DNA of 64,000 nucleotides from Bacteroidales bacterium (GCA_023146135.1 JAGLCR010000030.1:1-64000), one strand, 5' to 3'; positions 54,350 to 63,463 are shown, counted from the stretch's first letter. Notes: generated by a model from the sequence alone, not told the origin. Numbers and translations: made by a program.

Positions 54350-54685
54350 CTATTCAAGAAGTAAATTTGCAACTTCTTTTCTTAATTCTGGTAAATCACG
54401 CGAAATAATACCCCAAATAATCACGTTATCCACCTTATCATATCCATGAATCACATAGTTTCGTAAACTAATAATACGACCAGCATTTTTGAGAGGGAAC
54501 TCTTTATCTATTCTTAAAATTCGATTTGTAGCCTCTCCAATTATTTCAAACTCACGCTCCACCGCTCTACGCAAGAGCTTATTCAACTCGTATTATTCAA
54601 AGTCTCTATTCTCACCCAGATATTCGAAAATTGAATTTGCCGCAATCAAGATATCATGAAGATGTTTTTTAATATTATCCTGCAT
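54350..54685 (-). pseudogene. hepT: hepT-like HEPN toxin gene interrupted by an in-frame stop
   Basis: Reading from ATG 54685: MQDNIKKHLHDILIAANSIF ... NRDFE, then TAA (54593-54595), and on in the same frame YELNKLLRRAVEREFEIIGE ... RNYVIHGYDKVDN to the stop at 54350. The two halves join into a normal HepT (DUF86) of about 111 residues; the HEPN motif RxxxxH (RNYVIH) is in the second half. The stop replaces what should be a codon in the linker between the first two helices. A separate TTG start at 54586 could in principle make the second half alone, but loses helix 1. I therefore call it a broken toxin gene. Confidence 0.8.
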
Positions 54686-54980
54686 ACAACAATTTTTTAG
54701 AATTCTCAATAGATTTAATAAAAAACGGGTTACTCAAAGAACGGTCTGTTATAAGATCAATATTACGTTTGAATATGTTTCTAAAAAGCTTATGAAGAAT
54801 AAAATAATTATCGGTGTATTCTTCCACCGAAATATCTTCAAATTTTATTACTAAATCAATGTCACTTTCCTCAGTAAACTTCTCGGTAACAACCGAACCC
54901 ACCGCATAAAGTTCTTTCACTTTATATTGTTTGCAGTATTCCTTGATTTTCTCAATATTCTCAGTAATAATTTTATTCAT
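54675..54980 (-). CDS. mntA: MNT-type nucleotidyltransferase antitoxin
   Basis: 101 residues from ATG 54980; the in-frame TTG at 54995 lies inside the promoter box. Motif GSVVTEKFTEESDIDLVIKF is the minimal nucleotidyltransferase GSx(n)DxD signature. MNT proteins AMPylate and inactivate HepT. It overlaps the start of the hepT-like gene by 11 bp, the standard toxin-antitoxin layout. The antitoxin looks intact while the toxin is broken. Confidence 0.88.
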   Translation of the reverse strand: MNKIITENIEKIKEYCKQYKVKELYAVGSVVTEKFTEESDIDLVIKFEDISVEEYTDNYFILHKLFRNIFKRNIDLITDRSLSNPFFIKSIENSKKLLYAG

Positions 54981-54984
54981 ACTC

Positions 54985-54992
54985 CAAAGATA
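54985..54992 (-). promoter_or_regulatory. Promoter -7 box immediately upstream of mntA
   Basis: TATCTTTG on the minus strand, only 4 bp before ATG 54980, suggesting a leaderless or nearly leaderless transcript. Confidence 0.55.
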
Positions 54993-55019
54993 CAACTATT
55001 ATTAATTCACAAAAAAAAC

Positions 55020-55027
55020 TACCTTTG
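55020..55027 (+). promoter_or_regulatory. Promoter -7 box for the beta-mannosidase gene
   Basis: TACCTTTG, 21 bp before ATG 55049, fits TAnnTTTG. Confidence 0.55.
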
Positions 55028-55048
55028 CTTCAACCTTAAAACAAACCC

Positions 55049-57538
55049 ATGATTCGAAATATTTTTGTTTTCATTCTTATCATACTCCTTCAATCCTCTG
55101 TTTTAGCACAAACACAAACACGCGAACTAAACTCCAATTGGACCTTTCATAAAAAAGGAGAATCAAATAGTTATGCTGCGAAAGTACCTGGGAGCATCTA
55201 TACCGACTTATACCGAAATCAGCTTATTCCTGACCCCTATTTCGGAGAAAATGAAAAGCAATTGCAGTGGATAGAACATGATAAATGGATTTACGAATGT
55301 AGCTTTTCTGTTAGCAAAGAAGAACTACAATCTCAAAATATTCGCTTGAAGTTTAACGGCATCGATACTTATTCCAATGTGTATTTGAACGATAGTTTGA
55401 TTTTGCAAACCCAATCCATGTTTCTGGCTTATCATAAGGATATTAATGAGCTACTGAAAGCAAATAATAAACTCCGTATTGAGATTCTGCCTCCACTATC
55501 ACAAATACCAAAAGAGGATTCCATAAACTACTCAGGAGGACCTCAAGCCCATGTACGTAAAGCGGCTTTTCAGTTTGGCTGGGATTGGGCGCCACGGTAT
55601 GCTGCTGGGGGGATTTGGAAGAAGGTTAGTTTGGCGTTTCATTATAATGTACAAATTGACGATGTTACTTTTCAATTGATGAAATTGGACAAAAATATAG
55701 CACAATATTTAGTTCTTATGGATTATGATTATGAACAAATTGAGAATTATGATTTAATCATTAGCTGTAAGGAGGCGGGGATTCTGGAAAACTATCATTT
55801 TGGCAGTCCCACTGAGTATTATCTCACCCCTTTTTCCATAGATATTCCAAATCCTAAACTCTGGCATCCCACTGGCATGGGCGAAGCTTATCTCTATAAT
55901 TTCAATATTCGCATTGAGCAAAACGGTAAAATCTTAAACCAGGTAAACCAAAAAATAGGAATTCGAGAAATTGAATTGGTAAATGAAGCTGACAGCATGG
56001 GCACTTCCTTTTATTTCAAAGTTAATGGTAAACCCATTTATATCAAAGGGGCCAATTATGTTCCCCAAGATGTTTTTGTGGGAAATAAAAAAAACCCACA
56101 TCAAATAATACATGATATCGTAAATTCTAATATGAATATGATTCGCATTTGGGGCGGTGGCATCTATGAATCGGATGAATTCTACGATCTATGTGATAGT
56201 GCGGGAATCATGATTTGGCAGGATTTTATGTTTGCCAATTCAGTTTACCCAAGCGATAGTAATTTCCTTTCGCTCGTAAAACAAGAAGCAAATCAACAAG
56301 TCAAGCGCCTCCAAAATCATCCATGCATTGCCCTATGGTGTGGTAATAACGAAATATCCGAAGCATGGCATAATTGGGGCTGGCAAAAGCAGTTTGGCTA
56401 CTCCCCTGCCGATTCTACTCGACTCTGGAATAATTACCACAATATTTTTGATACGATTTTACCAATAGCAGTTGATCACTTGTCCAATGGCACACCCTAT
56501 TGGCAAAGCTCACCACAATACGGTCGAGGAAATCCACTGAGTAAGAATAATGGGGACTTCCACTATTGGGGAGTGTGGCATGATGGTCATTCTTTCGATT
56601 CATTGGAAAATAATACTGGGCGTTTTATGAGTGAATTTGGATTTCAATCCTATCCTTCACTTTCTACGATCGAAAAAATATGTGATGACGAAGATTTTGG
56701 GATTGAAAGTAGCCAACTCCAAAATCATCAAAAGCACTCAAGAGGCAATGCAATTATTCAAAAATATATGATGGATGAGTATGGCATTGTGCCCGAAGAG
56801 TTCGACGATTTTGTGTATTTATCACAAATACTACAAAGCGATGGTATTGCCAAAGGACTTAAAGCTCAAAGACGCAATCAGCCCTTTTGTATGGGATCGA
56901 TGTACTGGCAGCTGAACGATGCTTGGCCAGCCATTTCATGGTCGGGAATTGATTATTATGGCAATTGGAAACCTTTGCAATACGCTGTGCGTAATGCCTA
57001 TAAGCAAATTATTATTTCCCATACTATTGCAAACGACACATGTACTATTTATACTATTTCGGATGCTACTAAGGATTTTGAAGAAATGTTGCATATTCAA
57101 GTAATGGATTTTTATGGAAATATAAGCTTTTCAAACAAACAAAAAATCACGGTATCAGGACAACAATCACAAATACAATATAAGCTTAACACTTTGAACA
57201 TTGACCCAAAGAAAGAGTTTATTCTTGTCGAACTTATTTCGTCAGATTGGGTAGCCGATAGAGAACTTATCTTCTTAGGAAAACCCCATGATTTGGATTT
57301 GCCTAAGGCAGAATTTGAAATTAAACAGATTAGTTTAAATGGTGAGTTAAGTATTTATTTAACAGCCAAAACCTTCGTAAAAAATCTTTGGTTGGAAGAT
57401 GCTCATGGAAGTTCAGCATGGTTTATTGACAATAACTTTGATATGCTTCCTGGCGAACAAAAGATTATTGATGTTAAAACCGAAAAGAAATCTATTGATA
57501 TAAAATGGTGGACTTTGAACAATATTCTCCAAAATTAG
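55049..57538 (+). CDS. Beta-mannosidase (glycoside hydrolase family 2)
   Basis: 829 residues with a signal peptide (IFVFILIILLQSSVLAQ), so periplasmic or surface. It removes beta-linked mannose from the non-reducing end of oligosaccharides. The N-terminal jelly roll starts NSNWTFHKKGESNSYAAKVPGS; FQFGWDWAPRY and NMIRIWGGGIYESDEFYDLCD lead to the acid/base Glu in ALWCGNNEISEAW, and FMSEFGFQSYPS carries the nucleophile Glu. The order is typical for GH2 beta-mannosidases. It meets the next gene tail to tail with a 4-bp overlap. Confidence 0.93.
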   Translation: MIRNIFVFILIILLQSSVLAQTQTRELNSNWTFHKKGESNSYAAKVPGSIYTDLYRNQLIPDPYFGENEKQLQWIEHDKWIYECSFSVSKEELQSQNIRLKFNGIDTYSNVYLNDSLILQTQSMFLAYHKDINELLKANNKLRIEILPPLSQIPKEDSINYSGGPQAHVRKAAFQFGWDWAPRYAAGGIWKKVSLAFHYNVQIDDVTFQLMKLDKNIAQYLVLMDYDYEQIENYDLIISCKEAGILENYHFGSPTEYYLTPFSIDIPNPKLWHPTGMGEAYLYNFNIRIEQNGKILNQVNQKIGIREIELVNEADSMGTSFYFKVNGKPIYIKGANYVPQDVFVGNKKNPHQIIHDIVNSNMNMIRIWGGGIYESDEFYDLCDSAGIMIWQDFMFANSVYPSDSNFLSLVKQEANQQVKRLQNHPCIALWCGNNEISEAWHNWGWQKQFGYSPADSTRLWNNYHNIFDTILPIAVDHLSNGTPYWQSSPQYGRGNPLSKNNGDFHYWGVWHDGHSFDSLENNTGRFMSEFGFQSYPSLSTIEKICDDEDFGIESSQLQNHQKHSRGNAIIQKYMMDEYGIVPEEFDDFVYLSQILQSDGIAKGLKAQRRNQPFCMGSMYWQLNDAWPAISWSGIDYYGNWKPLQYAVRNAYKQIIISHTIANDTCTIYTISDATKDFEEMLHIQVMDFYGNISFSNKQKITVSGQQSQIQYKLNTLNIDPKKEFILVELISSDWVADRELIFLGKPHDLDLPKAEFEIKQISLNGELSIYLTAKTFVKNLWLEDAHGSSAWFIDNNFDMLPGEQKIIDVKTEKKSIDIKWWTLNNILQN

Positions 57539-58065
57539 TTTCCTACAGATATTGAATTCTGGTCAATACCAATCCGAATATCACTAACTGAGGTATAATA
57601 CACCTCCACTTCATCACCCTCCTTTACACTATTGTAGCTTGCTTCATCAAATCGCATTCGTGTATTATTAATAATGAGGTAATATCGGCCAGTTGGCTTC
57701 ATTTTAAGATTAAAAAGTTTGGGAAATAAATCGCCAAGAATAGGAATATATAAGGAGCCACTTCCGCTTTCATAGGAAGTAAAAGACTCTTTTTTCTGCA
57801 CCTTGGCTTTCTTTACAATCTTCACATCAGCTTCCAAGTCTAATCGATATTTTCTATTAATTCGATTCCATGTAAAAACTCCTAATAACACCACCATGAC
57901 ATCAACAATCAAGATATAACGATTTGATATTTGAAACGACGGAATTGCGAAATAGAAAACATTATAAAAACCTCCTGCAAAAAAAATAAAGGCAGCAAGC
58001 ATTCTACCAGCGCGCATTTGATGTCTGATAAACTTTTTATCCAATTCGTTTAGTCGGCTTCTCAT
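57535..58065 (-). CDS. Membrane protein of unknown function
   Basis: 176 residues. Two helices (MLAAFIFFAGGFYNVFYF and YILIVDVMVVLLGVFTW) near the N-terminus, then a soluble domain of about 110 residues with strands (LYIPILGDLFPKLF; GRYYLIINNTRMRFDEASYNSVKEGDEVEVYYTSVSDI) that looks like a small beta-barrel, perhaps OB-like. No catalytic motif. It follows the T9SS cargo gene by 17 bp on the same strand, suggesting cotranscription with it. Confidence 0.65.
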   Translation of the reverse strand: MRSRLNELDKKFIRHQMRAGRMLAAFIFFAGGFYNVFYFAIPSFQISNRYILIVDVMVVLLGVFTWNRINRKYRLDLEADVKIVKKAKVQKKESFTSYESGSGSLYIPILGDLFPKLFNLKMKPTGRYYLIINNTRMRFDEASYNSVKEGDEVEVYYTSVSDIRIGIDQNSISVGN

Positions 58066-58082
58066 TTTGCATTAAGGTTAAA

Positions 58083-60053
58083 CTACTTTATCATCAACTT
58101 ATTAGACCGTTGCTGATCTTTATAATAAAGAGTAATATAATAAACCCCCACGCTTAAACTTTCAATCGACAGCATATAGGAATTATCACCTTGCACTGAT
58201 CTAAATTCTTTTTGTTTTATAATTCCACCACTAATATCACTCAATACCAATTCGATATTGGACGACTCCTTTGTATAAAAACGAATCGTTGTATTATGAT
58301 TTGCAGGGTTAGGTTTATTTGAATAAAGCACAAATCTATCCTTTATATTCGCATTTTCCATTGCTGTAATATCCAGGCTAAAGATATTCGAATCATCAGA
58401 TATATCAACAATTTGACAATGATTAACACTTTTGGTCCTAACTTTATAATAAGCACTTGTTGCTTGTCCTAGATAGTGATTATAAGAAGTTGTGCTTAAA
58501 CTCGTCACACTATCAATCAAAGCAAAGCTTCCATTATAGCTTGATGAATAATAAATATAATATGCCTCAAATTTATTCTTGGGGTCGGAAACTGACTGCC
58601 AGTTAATAACAACTTCATTTGTTGAATAATCAAAAAATACAGAATCGATAATTGGAGCAGGCAAGAAACTTAAATCAGCGGTGACACCAACAGTCACTAT
58701 TTTAGTTGTAACCGCAGGTACAGGACAATAGTCATCTCGCACAGTAAGAATAAATTTGTAGTAAACCGTATCCATTTGTATTGCGCAGGAATCATTTCGC
58801 AAAAGGTGGTCACATGTTGTTTGCCATGAGAAATCAGAAATACTACCAAATACACTCGAATTCGTATAAGAAGTATCACTAGCAGGGCTTAGTGTTGCAC
58901 AGGGAGGATTATTACAGCCTGTTGTAGCGTTTAAAGATGTAGGTCCAGTACCCACAGCAGGTATAAAACTACCAAATTGAGGTGAAGTTTGAGTAATATA
59001 TATTGTTTGAGGTGCACTATTAGGAAGAAACTGATAATCTGTAACAGAATAATAAAACTGTAGCAATGCCCCAGCTGTAACCACAGTATCGAAGGAGGTT
59101 CCATTGGCAAATGGAGCAGCAATAACAGGAGGAGTATTTGAAGAGGAATCACTTAATACTACCTGTATTTCTCGCTGAACCTCTGCAATTTTTTGTCCGC
59201 AGCGATAGGAGGTGACTTTTACAGCTGTGAGGAAAGAACCCGTTGTATAGGACTTAAATTCGATTATGCCCGTTTGTAAATCAAGCGTAGCAGTAATATT
59301 ATTAGCATTCTGCATTGTATCAGGCAGGGGGTTTGTATGGGAGTAACCAGTATAATAAGAAATTGGATTGCCAGTACTTAATAATGGCTGTCCCCAATCG
59401 TAGGTCAAGGAGTCGTAGTCCTCATCATAAGCCATGAAATTAAAATCATAAACATACCCAGTTGCAATGGCCGTTACAGGTTTTTCGGCAAATGTTGGTG
59501 AAGAATCAAAACAGGGATACATGGAAGGCAAGCCACTACCGTTCTGAGAAATATAAGGAAACATTGTAGCTTTAACACGATAAGATTGACTTCCACCTCC
59601 TATAGCGTTAGTTGCAGGGTTTCGACAGCAACCGCTCCAATAAAATCGCCATCCGTTTACAGGAGGATACCCTGATATTTTTATTGGCTGCGATTTATAA
59701 ATATGCTCTTGGATTGCACCCGTAATTGAATTAACAGCTGCTCCTTGACAAGTAATATGCTGAAAACTAGCATTACTATTACAGATTGGAGAAATCTCCT
59801 TTGGCCAACCAAGCTCTTCTAACAAATAAATATATCCAGCGGGGCTATTTGAAAAAATTGTTTGTGAACTTGGAAATTGAGAACCACCACAAGTACGGTA
59901 TAATTTCATCGTAAAAATAAATTTTCCGTTATTCGTATCAGCATTGGAAAGGCACACCCAGCTTATCTCGCCACCCATAAAGGGACAAGCAGTCGTTTTT
60001 TTAGTAATTCCAAAAAATAAAAGGACAAACGCAAATAGGTATAGGCTTTTCAT
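58083..60053 (-). CDS. Large secreted adhesin-like T9SS cargo protein
   Basis: 656 residues with a signal peptide (FAFVLLFFGITKKTTA). The start CPFMGGEISWVCLSNADTNNGKFIFTMKLYRTCGG belongs to a family frequent in marine and gliding Bacteroidota. Many Ser/Thr-rich strands with cysteines follow, and an FN3-like domain is visible around residues 470-555 (APIIDSVFFDYSTNEVVINWQSVSDPKN ... YYKVRTKSVN). The C-terminus (YSNKPNPANHNTTIRFYTKES ... SVGVYYITLYY) is a T9SS sorting domain. Adhesion is inferred from domain style only. Confidence 0.82.
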   Translation of the reverse strand: MKSLYLFAFVLLFFGITKKTTACPFMGGEISWVCLSNADTNNGKFIFTMKLYRTCGGSQFPSSQTIFSNSPAGYIYLLEELGWPKEISPICNSNASFQHITCQGAAVNSITGAIQEHIYKSQPIKISGYPPVNGWRFYWSGCCRNPATNAIGGGSQSYRVKATMFPYISQNGSGLPSMYPCFDSSPTFAEKPVTAIATGYVYDFNFMAYDEDYDSLTYDWGQPLLSTGNPISYYTGYSHTNPLPDTMQNANNITATLDLQTGIIEFKSYTTGSFLTAVKVTSYRCGQKIAEVQREIQVVLSDSSSNTPPVIAAPFANGTSFDTVVTAGALLQFYYSVTDYQFLPNSAPQTIYITQTSPQFGSFIPAVGTGPTSLNATTGCNNPPCATLSPASDTSYTNSSVFGSISDFSWQTTCDHLLRNDSCAIQMDTVYYKFILTVRDDYCPVPAVTTKIVTVGVTADLSFLPAPIIDSVFFDYSTNEVVINWQSVSDPKNKFEAYYIYYSSSYNGSFALIDSVTSLSTTSYNHYLGQATSAYYKVRTKSVNHCQIVDISDDSNIFSLDITAMENANIKDRFVLYSNKPNPANHNTTIRFYTKESSNIELVLSDISGGIIKQKEFRSVQGDNSYMLSIESLSVGVYYITLYYKDQQRSNKLMIK

Positions 60054-60123
60054 AGGTAGTAGTTTTTAAGGTTTACAATTACATATTCAATTGACACTAA
60101 AAATCACAAAGACGTTGCCTCTC

Positions 60124-60158
60124 AAAAAAAAACCTCAATAAAATAAATCATTGAGGTT
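60124..60158 (-). terminator. Terminator after the DUF3127 gene
   Basis: AACCTCAAT / ATTGAGGTT (60131-60139 and 60150-60158), with a long T run leftwards. Confidence 0.88.
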
Positions 60159-60181
60159 AAGAGTTTTTCTTAAGTTTCTTC

Positions 60182-60562
60182 CTAAAAAGGAAGGTCATCT
60201 GATGGCTCTGGAGCCGTCGGGATATCTGCTGCACCGGGTAATGGAGGCTGCTCCATTCCACCACCTTGTGGTGCGCCACCAGCGGCATCTTGTTTTTTAT
60301 CTACACGCCATGCTTTTACATTGGTAAACCAACGACCATTATATTCGCGCGACTCAATATCCATTTTTACATTCAATACATCATTGGTTTTGAATGCTTT
60401 TAAACTATCTATATTATCTCCCCAAACGTCGATACATACTTTCTTTGGGTATTGGCTATCCATTGTTTCAATTACAAATGACTGCTTCCGCCATTGATTT
60501 CCTGTTTTTCCTTGACCCGACTGCTCGGCTAATACTTCTACTAATCTTCCTTCTAATTCCAT
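60182..60562 (-). CDS. DUF3127-domain protein with SSB-like acidic tail
   Basis: 126 residues. MELEGRLVEVLAEQSGQGKTGNQWRKQSFVIETMDSQYPKKVCIDVWG is the DUF3127 OB-like domain. A Gly/Pro-rich linker follows and ends with EPSDDLPF, which closely resembles the C-terminal tip DDDIPF of single-strand binding proteins that recruits repair enzymes. A role in single-stranded DNA metabolism is inference from that tail. It stands alone with its own terminator. Confidence 0.88.
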   Translation of the reverse strand: MELEGRLVEVLAEQSGQGKTGNQWRKQSFVIETMDSQYPKKVCIDVWGDNIDSLKAFKTNDVLNVKMDIESREYNGRWFTNVKAWRVDKKQDAAGGAPQGGGMEQPPLPGAADIPTAPEPSDDLPF

Positions 60563-60590
60563 CTTATAATACTTTAATGTTTTTAATCAT

Positions 60591-60748
60591 GGTCCCTGAG
60601 CTTGCCGAAGGGCTCCATAAATACTTAATTCTTCTGGTCCCTGAGCCTGTCGAAGGGCTCCATAAATACTTAATACTTCTGGTCCCTGAGCCTGCCGAAG
60701 GGCTCCATAAATACTTAATACTTCTGGTCCCTGAGCTTGCCGAAGGGT
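60591..60748. repeat. Tandem 45-bp repeat containing REP-like motif
   Basis: Four units start at 60591, 60636, 60681 and 60726, exact period 45 bp; each begins GGTCCCTGAGC(T/C)TG(C/T)CGAAGGG, then CTCCATAAATACTTAAT-TCT. The first half is the same palindromic family as at 19541 but in the other orientation. The repeat touches the ppiB stop codon (60750). Confidence 0.92.
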
Positions 60749-60749
60749 A

Positions 60750-61187
60750 CTATTCCTCAATAATTACAATCTTCTCAATTTTGTCGCCTCCACGGATATC
60801 ATCTATCACATCCAAGCCTTCATACACCTTACCAAAGCAAGTATGATTACGGTCGAGGTGAGAAGTATTATTACGACTATGACAAACAAAAAACTGCGAA
60901 CCACCTGTATTGCGACCTGCATGTGCCATAGATAATACTCCACGATCATGATACTGATTATTTCCATCCAACTCACAATCGATAGAGTAACCCGGTCCAC
61001 CAGCACCAGTTCCATCAGGACAACCACCTTGAATTACAAAATCAGGAAGCACTCGGTGAAAAGTTAAACCATCATAAAAACCATCTTTTGAAAGTTTTAC
61101 AAAATTAGCCACTGTTTTAGGAGCATCTTCTTCAAAAAACTTTACTTTCATTAAACCTTTTGCGGTATGAATTTCTGCTATTGCCAT
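60750..61187 (-). CDS. ppiB: Peptidyl-prolyl cis-trans isomerase (cyclophilin)
   Basis: 145 residues, no signal peptide, so cytoplasmic. It speeds proline isomerisation during folding. MAIAEIHTAKGLMKVKFFEEDAPKTVANFVKL, FHRVLPDFVIQGGCPDGTGAGGPGYSIDCE, LSMAHAGRNTGGSQFFVCH and HTCFGKVYEGLDVID follow the normal cyclophilin order with the catalytic Arg (HRV) and QFF. A TACTTTTG box is at 61302-61309 on the minus strand. Confidence 0.95.
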   Translation of the reverse strand: MAIAEIHTAKGLMKVKFFEEDAPKTVANFVKLSKDGFYDGLTFHRVLPDFVIQGGCPDGTGAGGPGYSIDCELDGNNQYHDRGVLSMAHAGRNTGGSQFFVCHSRNNTSHLDRNHTCFGKVYEGLDVIDDIRGGDKIEKIVIIEE

Positions 61188-61336
61188 ATCAAATACTTTT
61201 TTATTGTTTTCTATATCAATTGAATGATTGATTAGGGATAACCTATTTATATTTTTTCAAACATAATATTATGGGTGAGCCCATTCATTTTTTGTGAGCC
61301 ACAAAAGTACTATAAATCGCTTTACGATTTATAAAA

Positions 61337-63445
61337 TTATACTCGAAAACCTAAAACGGTAACATCATCTATTTGGTTAATACTGCCTCGCCATTCCTTT
61401 ATTGTATCATCAAGTATTTGTTGTTGTTCTATAGAGGTTAGTTCTGATATATCTAAAAGCAGCCGTTGAAATGCTTTAATCTTAAACTTTTTTCCGCCTG
61501 CATTACGAATTTCATTATTCACTCCACCAAACTGATCCACAAAGCCATCACTAAACAAATAAACCATATCATTTTCTTCCAGCTGATATTCGTGGGTTTT
61601 GAATTCATCCATTTTCAAATAGATGGAAATTGGCATACTATCCGCTTTAACCCTATACAAATTAAGCCCTGTTTTATCATCAGCAAGATACTTCACCCCC
61701 TTCTTTTCTTTCCATTTTTTATGGCTTTGGCTAACAATAACCACGGGGTTATTAGCTCCAGCAAATTGCATGATTTTAGTGTCCAAATCAATAACACAAA
61801 TAGCCATATCCATCCCATCGCGCTGGCCATCACCATCGACAGATTGAGACAAGGCATGAATAATTTGACTTCTCATTCTATTCAATATCTCACCAGGATC
61901 AAAAACTTGATTGCTTACCACAATATTATCAATCATCGACATACCTAACATGCTCATAAAAGCACCCGGTATTCCATGACCTGTACAATCCGAAACAGAA
62001 ATAATTAATTTATTTTTCACTCTTGTGAAATAATAAAAATCACCACTTACAATATCTCTTGGCTTGAAAAGAACAAAACAATCCTTAACATTATCCATTA
62101 AAACTTTAATGTTGGGCAAGGCCGAAGATTGAATCCGTTGAGCATAGGAAATGCTTTTAGTAACCTCTGAGTGAATTTCACGAATTTGGTCCCTCTGGTC
62201 GCTTACTAACATATGCTGCCTTTCAATCTTATCACGTTGAGCCTCTATTTTATCTCGATGAGCCTCTATCTCAATTTTCTTTTGATTTAATAATACATTT
62301 GCGTGATGTTGTTGTCGGTAAGCATTTAACGATATCAAAACAAGTATGAAAACTAAACCAAAGCCAAGGATAATAATTAGCTTGGTGCGATCCATTTCCG
62401 ACATAAGATCGGTCTCAGGTACTACAACCGCTATTTTCGTATAATGAATACCATTCCTATTATAAAGTATAACCTCGGCCCACCACTTTTCGCCCTGATA
62501 ATCAAAACTAAAAGGAACATTATAATCTATATCTTGCCTAGCTTTTTCATGCAGCATCATTTCAAAGATAGGAATTTCCAACTCACTATTATCCGATAGG
62601 GAATACTTATTTATACTATCATTACATGAGAATTTATCACTTTTTGAGTAGCATAAAACCCCATCATCGGTATATAAAACTGCTCGTCCATTATCACTTA
62701 TTTCCAAATCATTGACATATTCAACGAGATAAAGCAATATTAAGTCCAGTGCGACAACAATTTCATTTTTGGGATTTGATAGTGGAGTATAACGAATTAC
62801 CGCTGTAATCCCTAAATTTCCACTAGTCGAAAAGAGGTATGGCTTCGTCCAGCCAACGGTCCTTTCCATTTCAATATCAAGAGCTCGTTTATACCAAACA
62901 GAATTTCTAGGGTCCTTTCCTAAAGATATACTATCTTGCCATTCTTTTACAATATTCAATTTTAAGTCCGAATCTAAAATCCAATTATAGAATTTAACCT
63001 CTTGCTCTTTAGACGATCTCATTTTTTGAACTCTACTATACCAACTAGAGTCTTCGAGCTGCATGAGCATAAATTCCGAACCATAAGAATCGCCATATAC
63101 AGCTGTTTTAACATGAACGTTATTTGATATTATTGGCCTTACAATTTTATTAAACTTACTTAAATCAGTAGAATCAGATTGGGACGCTATTAAAAACTCG
63201 CTAAACAGTTTTAAATCGTCCGACACAGGCTTAATCATCTCGTCCAATTCGGACTCAACTTTAGCTCCCGTTCGCTGAATCAAATCTTTAGTTAGGTGTT
63301 CAACTGTTTGAGTAAGATTGTATAAGACACCTATCAGTACAGCAATTGAAACAGGAATAACCAAAATCATAAAGATTTTAATCAACCTTCTGTTAAAGAT
63401 TTTTTTTCTTAAAATAACAAATAAGGGAGTCAATTTGTTGGTCAT
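61337..63445 (-). CDS. SpoIIE-family serine phosphatase with sensory N-terminal region
   Basis: 702 residues. One helix (IFMILVIPVSIAVLIGVLYN) is followed by a periplasmic sensor of about 300 residues (dCache-like pattern, VGWTKPYLFSTSGNLGITAVIRY) and a second helix (LIIILGFGLVFILVLISLNAY). A coiled coil (EIEAHRDKIEAQRDKIERQH) links to the PP2C/SpoIIE phosphatase: FKPRDIVSGDFYYF, SDCTGHGIPGAFMSMLG and YLFSDGFVDQFGG hold the metal-binding aspartates. It probably reports an outside signal by dephosphorylating an anti-anti-sigma-like protein; no such partner is in the window. Confidence 0.9.
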   Translation of the reverse strand: MTNKLTPLFVILRKKIFNRRLIKIFMILVIPVSIAVLIGVLYNLTQTVEHLTKDLIQRTGAKVESELDEMIKPVSDDLKLFSEFLIASQSDSTDLSKFNKIVRPIISNNVHVKTAVYGDSYGSEFMLMQLEDSSWYSRVQKMRSSKEQEVKFYNWILDSDLKLNIVKEWQDSISLGKDPRNSVWYKRALDIEMERTVGWTKPYLFSTSGNLGITAVIRYTPLSNPKNEIVVALDLILLYLVEYVNDLEISDNGRAVLYTDDGVLCYSKSDKFSCNDSINKYSLSDNSELEIPIFEMMLHEKARQDIDYNVPFSFDYQGEKWWAEVILYNRNGIHYTKIAVVVPETDLMSEMDRTKLIIILGFGLVFILVLISLNAYRQQHHANVLLNQKKIEIEAHRDKIEAQRDKIERQHMLVSDQRDQIREIHSEVTKSISYAQRIQSSALPNIKVLMDNVKDCFVLFKPRDIVSGDFYYFTRVKNKLIISVSDCTGHGIPGAFMSMLGMSMIDNIVVSNQVFDPGEILNRMRSQIIHALSQSVDGDGQRDGMDMAICVIDLDTKIMQFAGANNPVVIVSQSHKKWKEKKGVKYLADDKTGLNLYRVKADSMPISIYLKMDEFKTHEYQLEENDMVYLFSDGFVDQFGGVNNEIRNAGGKKFKIKAFQRLLLDISELTSIEQQQILDDTIKEWRGSINQIDDVTVLGFRV

Positions 63446-63463
63446 ATTTTATCTTTTATGCTA

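Noticed and set aside
60591-60748. CRISPR array
   Set aside because: Units are fully tandem with identical spacers; a CRISPR needs differing spacers, and no cas gene is near.
60394-60846. Plus-strand open frame with repeated VPELAEGLHKYLILL-like units
   Set aside because: It is the translation of the 45-bp DNA repeat through parts of the DUF3127 and ppiB genes on the other strand; no start or coding pattern of its own.
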